A DNA stretch of 64,000 nt from Burkholderia vietnamiensis LMG 10929. GTDB lineage: Bacteria; Pseudomonadota; Gammaproteobacteria; Burkholderiales; Burkholderiaceae. Positions 63,731-64,000 of this stretch are shown here, in pieces. The position numbers and the translations under genes are program-made. The stretch covers positions 434,001 to 498,000 of the forward strand of contig NZ_CP009631.1 in the NCBI RefSeq assembly GCF_000959445.1. The letters run 5' to 3'. Position 1 is the first letter of the stretch. Every line of letters begins with the position of its first letter. The notes below the pieces were generated by a model. That model had not been told where the DNA came from and did no database searches. It saw nothing but the letters and a program-made list of their open reading frames with translations.

Positions 63731-64000
63731 ATGAGCTTCCATCCTCTTCATCGTCCGCGCCGCATGCGCCGCGACGACTTCTCCCGGCGCCTGATGCGCG
63801 AAAACCGCCTGACCACCGACGATCTGATCTATCCGGTGTTCGTCGTCGACGGCACCAACCAACGTCAGCCGGTGCCGTCGATGCCGGGCGTCGAGCGCGT
63901 GTCGGTCGATCTGCTGATGCACGTCGCCGAACAGTGCGTCGAACTCGGCGTGCCCGTGCTGTCGCTGTTTCCGGCCATCGAAGCGTCGCTGAAAACGCCT
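63731..64000 (+). CDS. hemB: Delta-aminolevulinic acid dehydratase HemB (5' part)
   Basis: Joins two aminolevulinates to porphobilinogen in heme synthesis. 90 codons from MSFHPLHRPRRMRRDDFSRR run to the window edge. The N-terminal arm RRMRRDDFSRRLMRENRL and DLIYPVFVVDGTNQRQPVPSMPGV are characteristic. Active-site lysines and metal ligands lie beyond the window. Confidence 0.96.
   Translation, partial: MSFHPLHRPRRMRRDDFSRRLMRENRLTTDDLIYPVFVVDGTNQRQPVPSMPGVERVSVDLLMHVAEQCVELGVPVLSLFPAIEASLKTP

Overview
The window is high-GC chromosomal DNA from a betaproteobacterium, almost certainly a Burkholderia (cepacia-complex type) main chromosome. This rests on gene order (pet–ssp, his–tat, mla–murA–his, thiOSGE, ugpBAEC-ugpQ, pilMN(OP)Q–aroKB–dgt, cyaY–lptM, ccsAB–cytochrome c4–engB–hemB), GC-rich third codon positions, and betaproteobacterial versions of the families. 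Most genes lie on the minus strand and most are housekeeping genes. I found no CRISPR array, rRNA operon or intact insertion sequence.

Layout. 1–913: truncated P4-type tyrosine integrase beside tRNA-Thr(UGU), the edge of a genomic island that continues to the left. 1183–5249: sspB, sspA and the cytochrome bc1 operon petABC. 5469–7445: a Nif3-like gene divergent from a DegS/HtrA-type protease. 7591–19503: a long leftward run of ibaG/bolA, murA, hisG-D-C-B, marC, hisH-A-F-I-E, a DUF4870-like gene, a HIT protein and tatABC. 19555–25607: an ABC-2 exporter and the Mla phospholipid-transport operon (mlaFED-A-CB). 25692–29440: thiOSGE under a TPP riboswitch. 29675–34089: an SbmA/YddA-type ABC protein with a mosaic core, thpR, a small membrane protein and gltD. 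34175–38878: gltB. 39170–40807: a degenerate REP-associated transposase relative and an OmpW-like porin. 40976–46052: ugp glycerol-3-phosphate uptake. 46143–53110: dgt, aroB, aroK and a compact type IV pilus alignment and secretin operon. 53331–58252: PBP1a, cyaY, lptM, msrQ and msrP. 58412–64000: cytochrome c maturation system II (ResB/CcsA), cytochrome c4, engB and the start of hemB.

The genes join up functionally in several places. The cytochrome bc1 complex, cytochrome c4 and ccsAB form one respiratory and heme-attachment theme. Mla, LptM, MurA, PBP1a and OmpW serve the envelope. GltBD feeds glutamate and HisH/HisF consume glutamine. Tat exports RR-signal proteins, of which Rieske PetA and MsrP are candidates in this window.

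I see no single clear new system. The most notable observations are: the RAYT-like protein that has lost its HUH histidines but keeps an AT-hook; a low-GC3 patch inside an otherwise native ABC transporter gene; an apparent PilO–PilP fusion; a TPP riboswitch followed by a small ORF coupled to thiO; and phased TACCCC repeats between the integrase and its tRNA. Start sites and motifs were read by eye. Functional names rest on recognising family motifs, not on searches.
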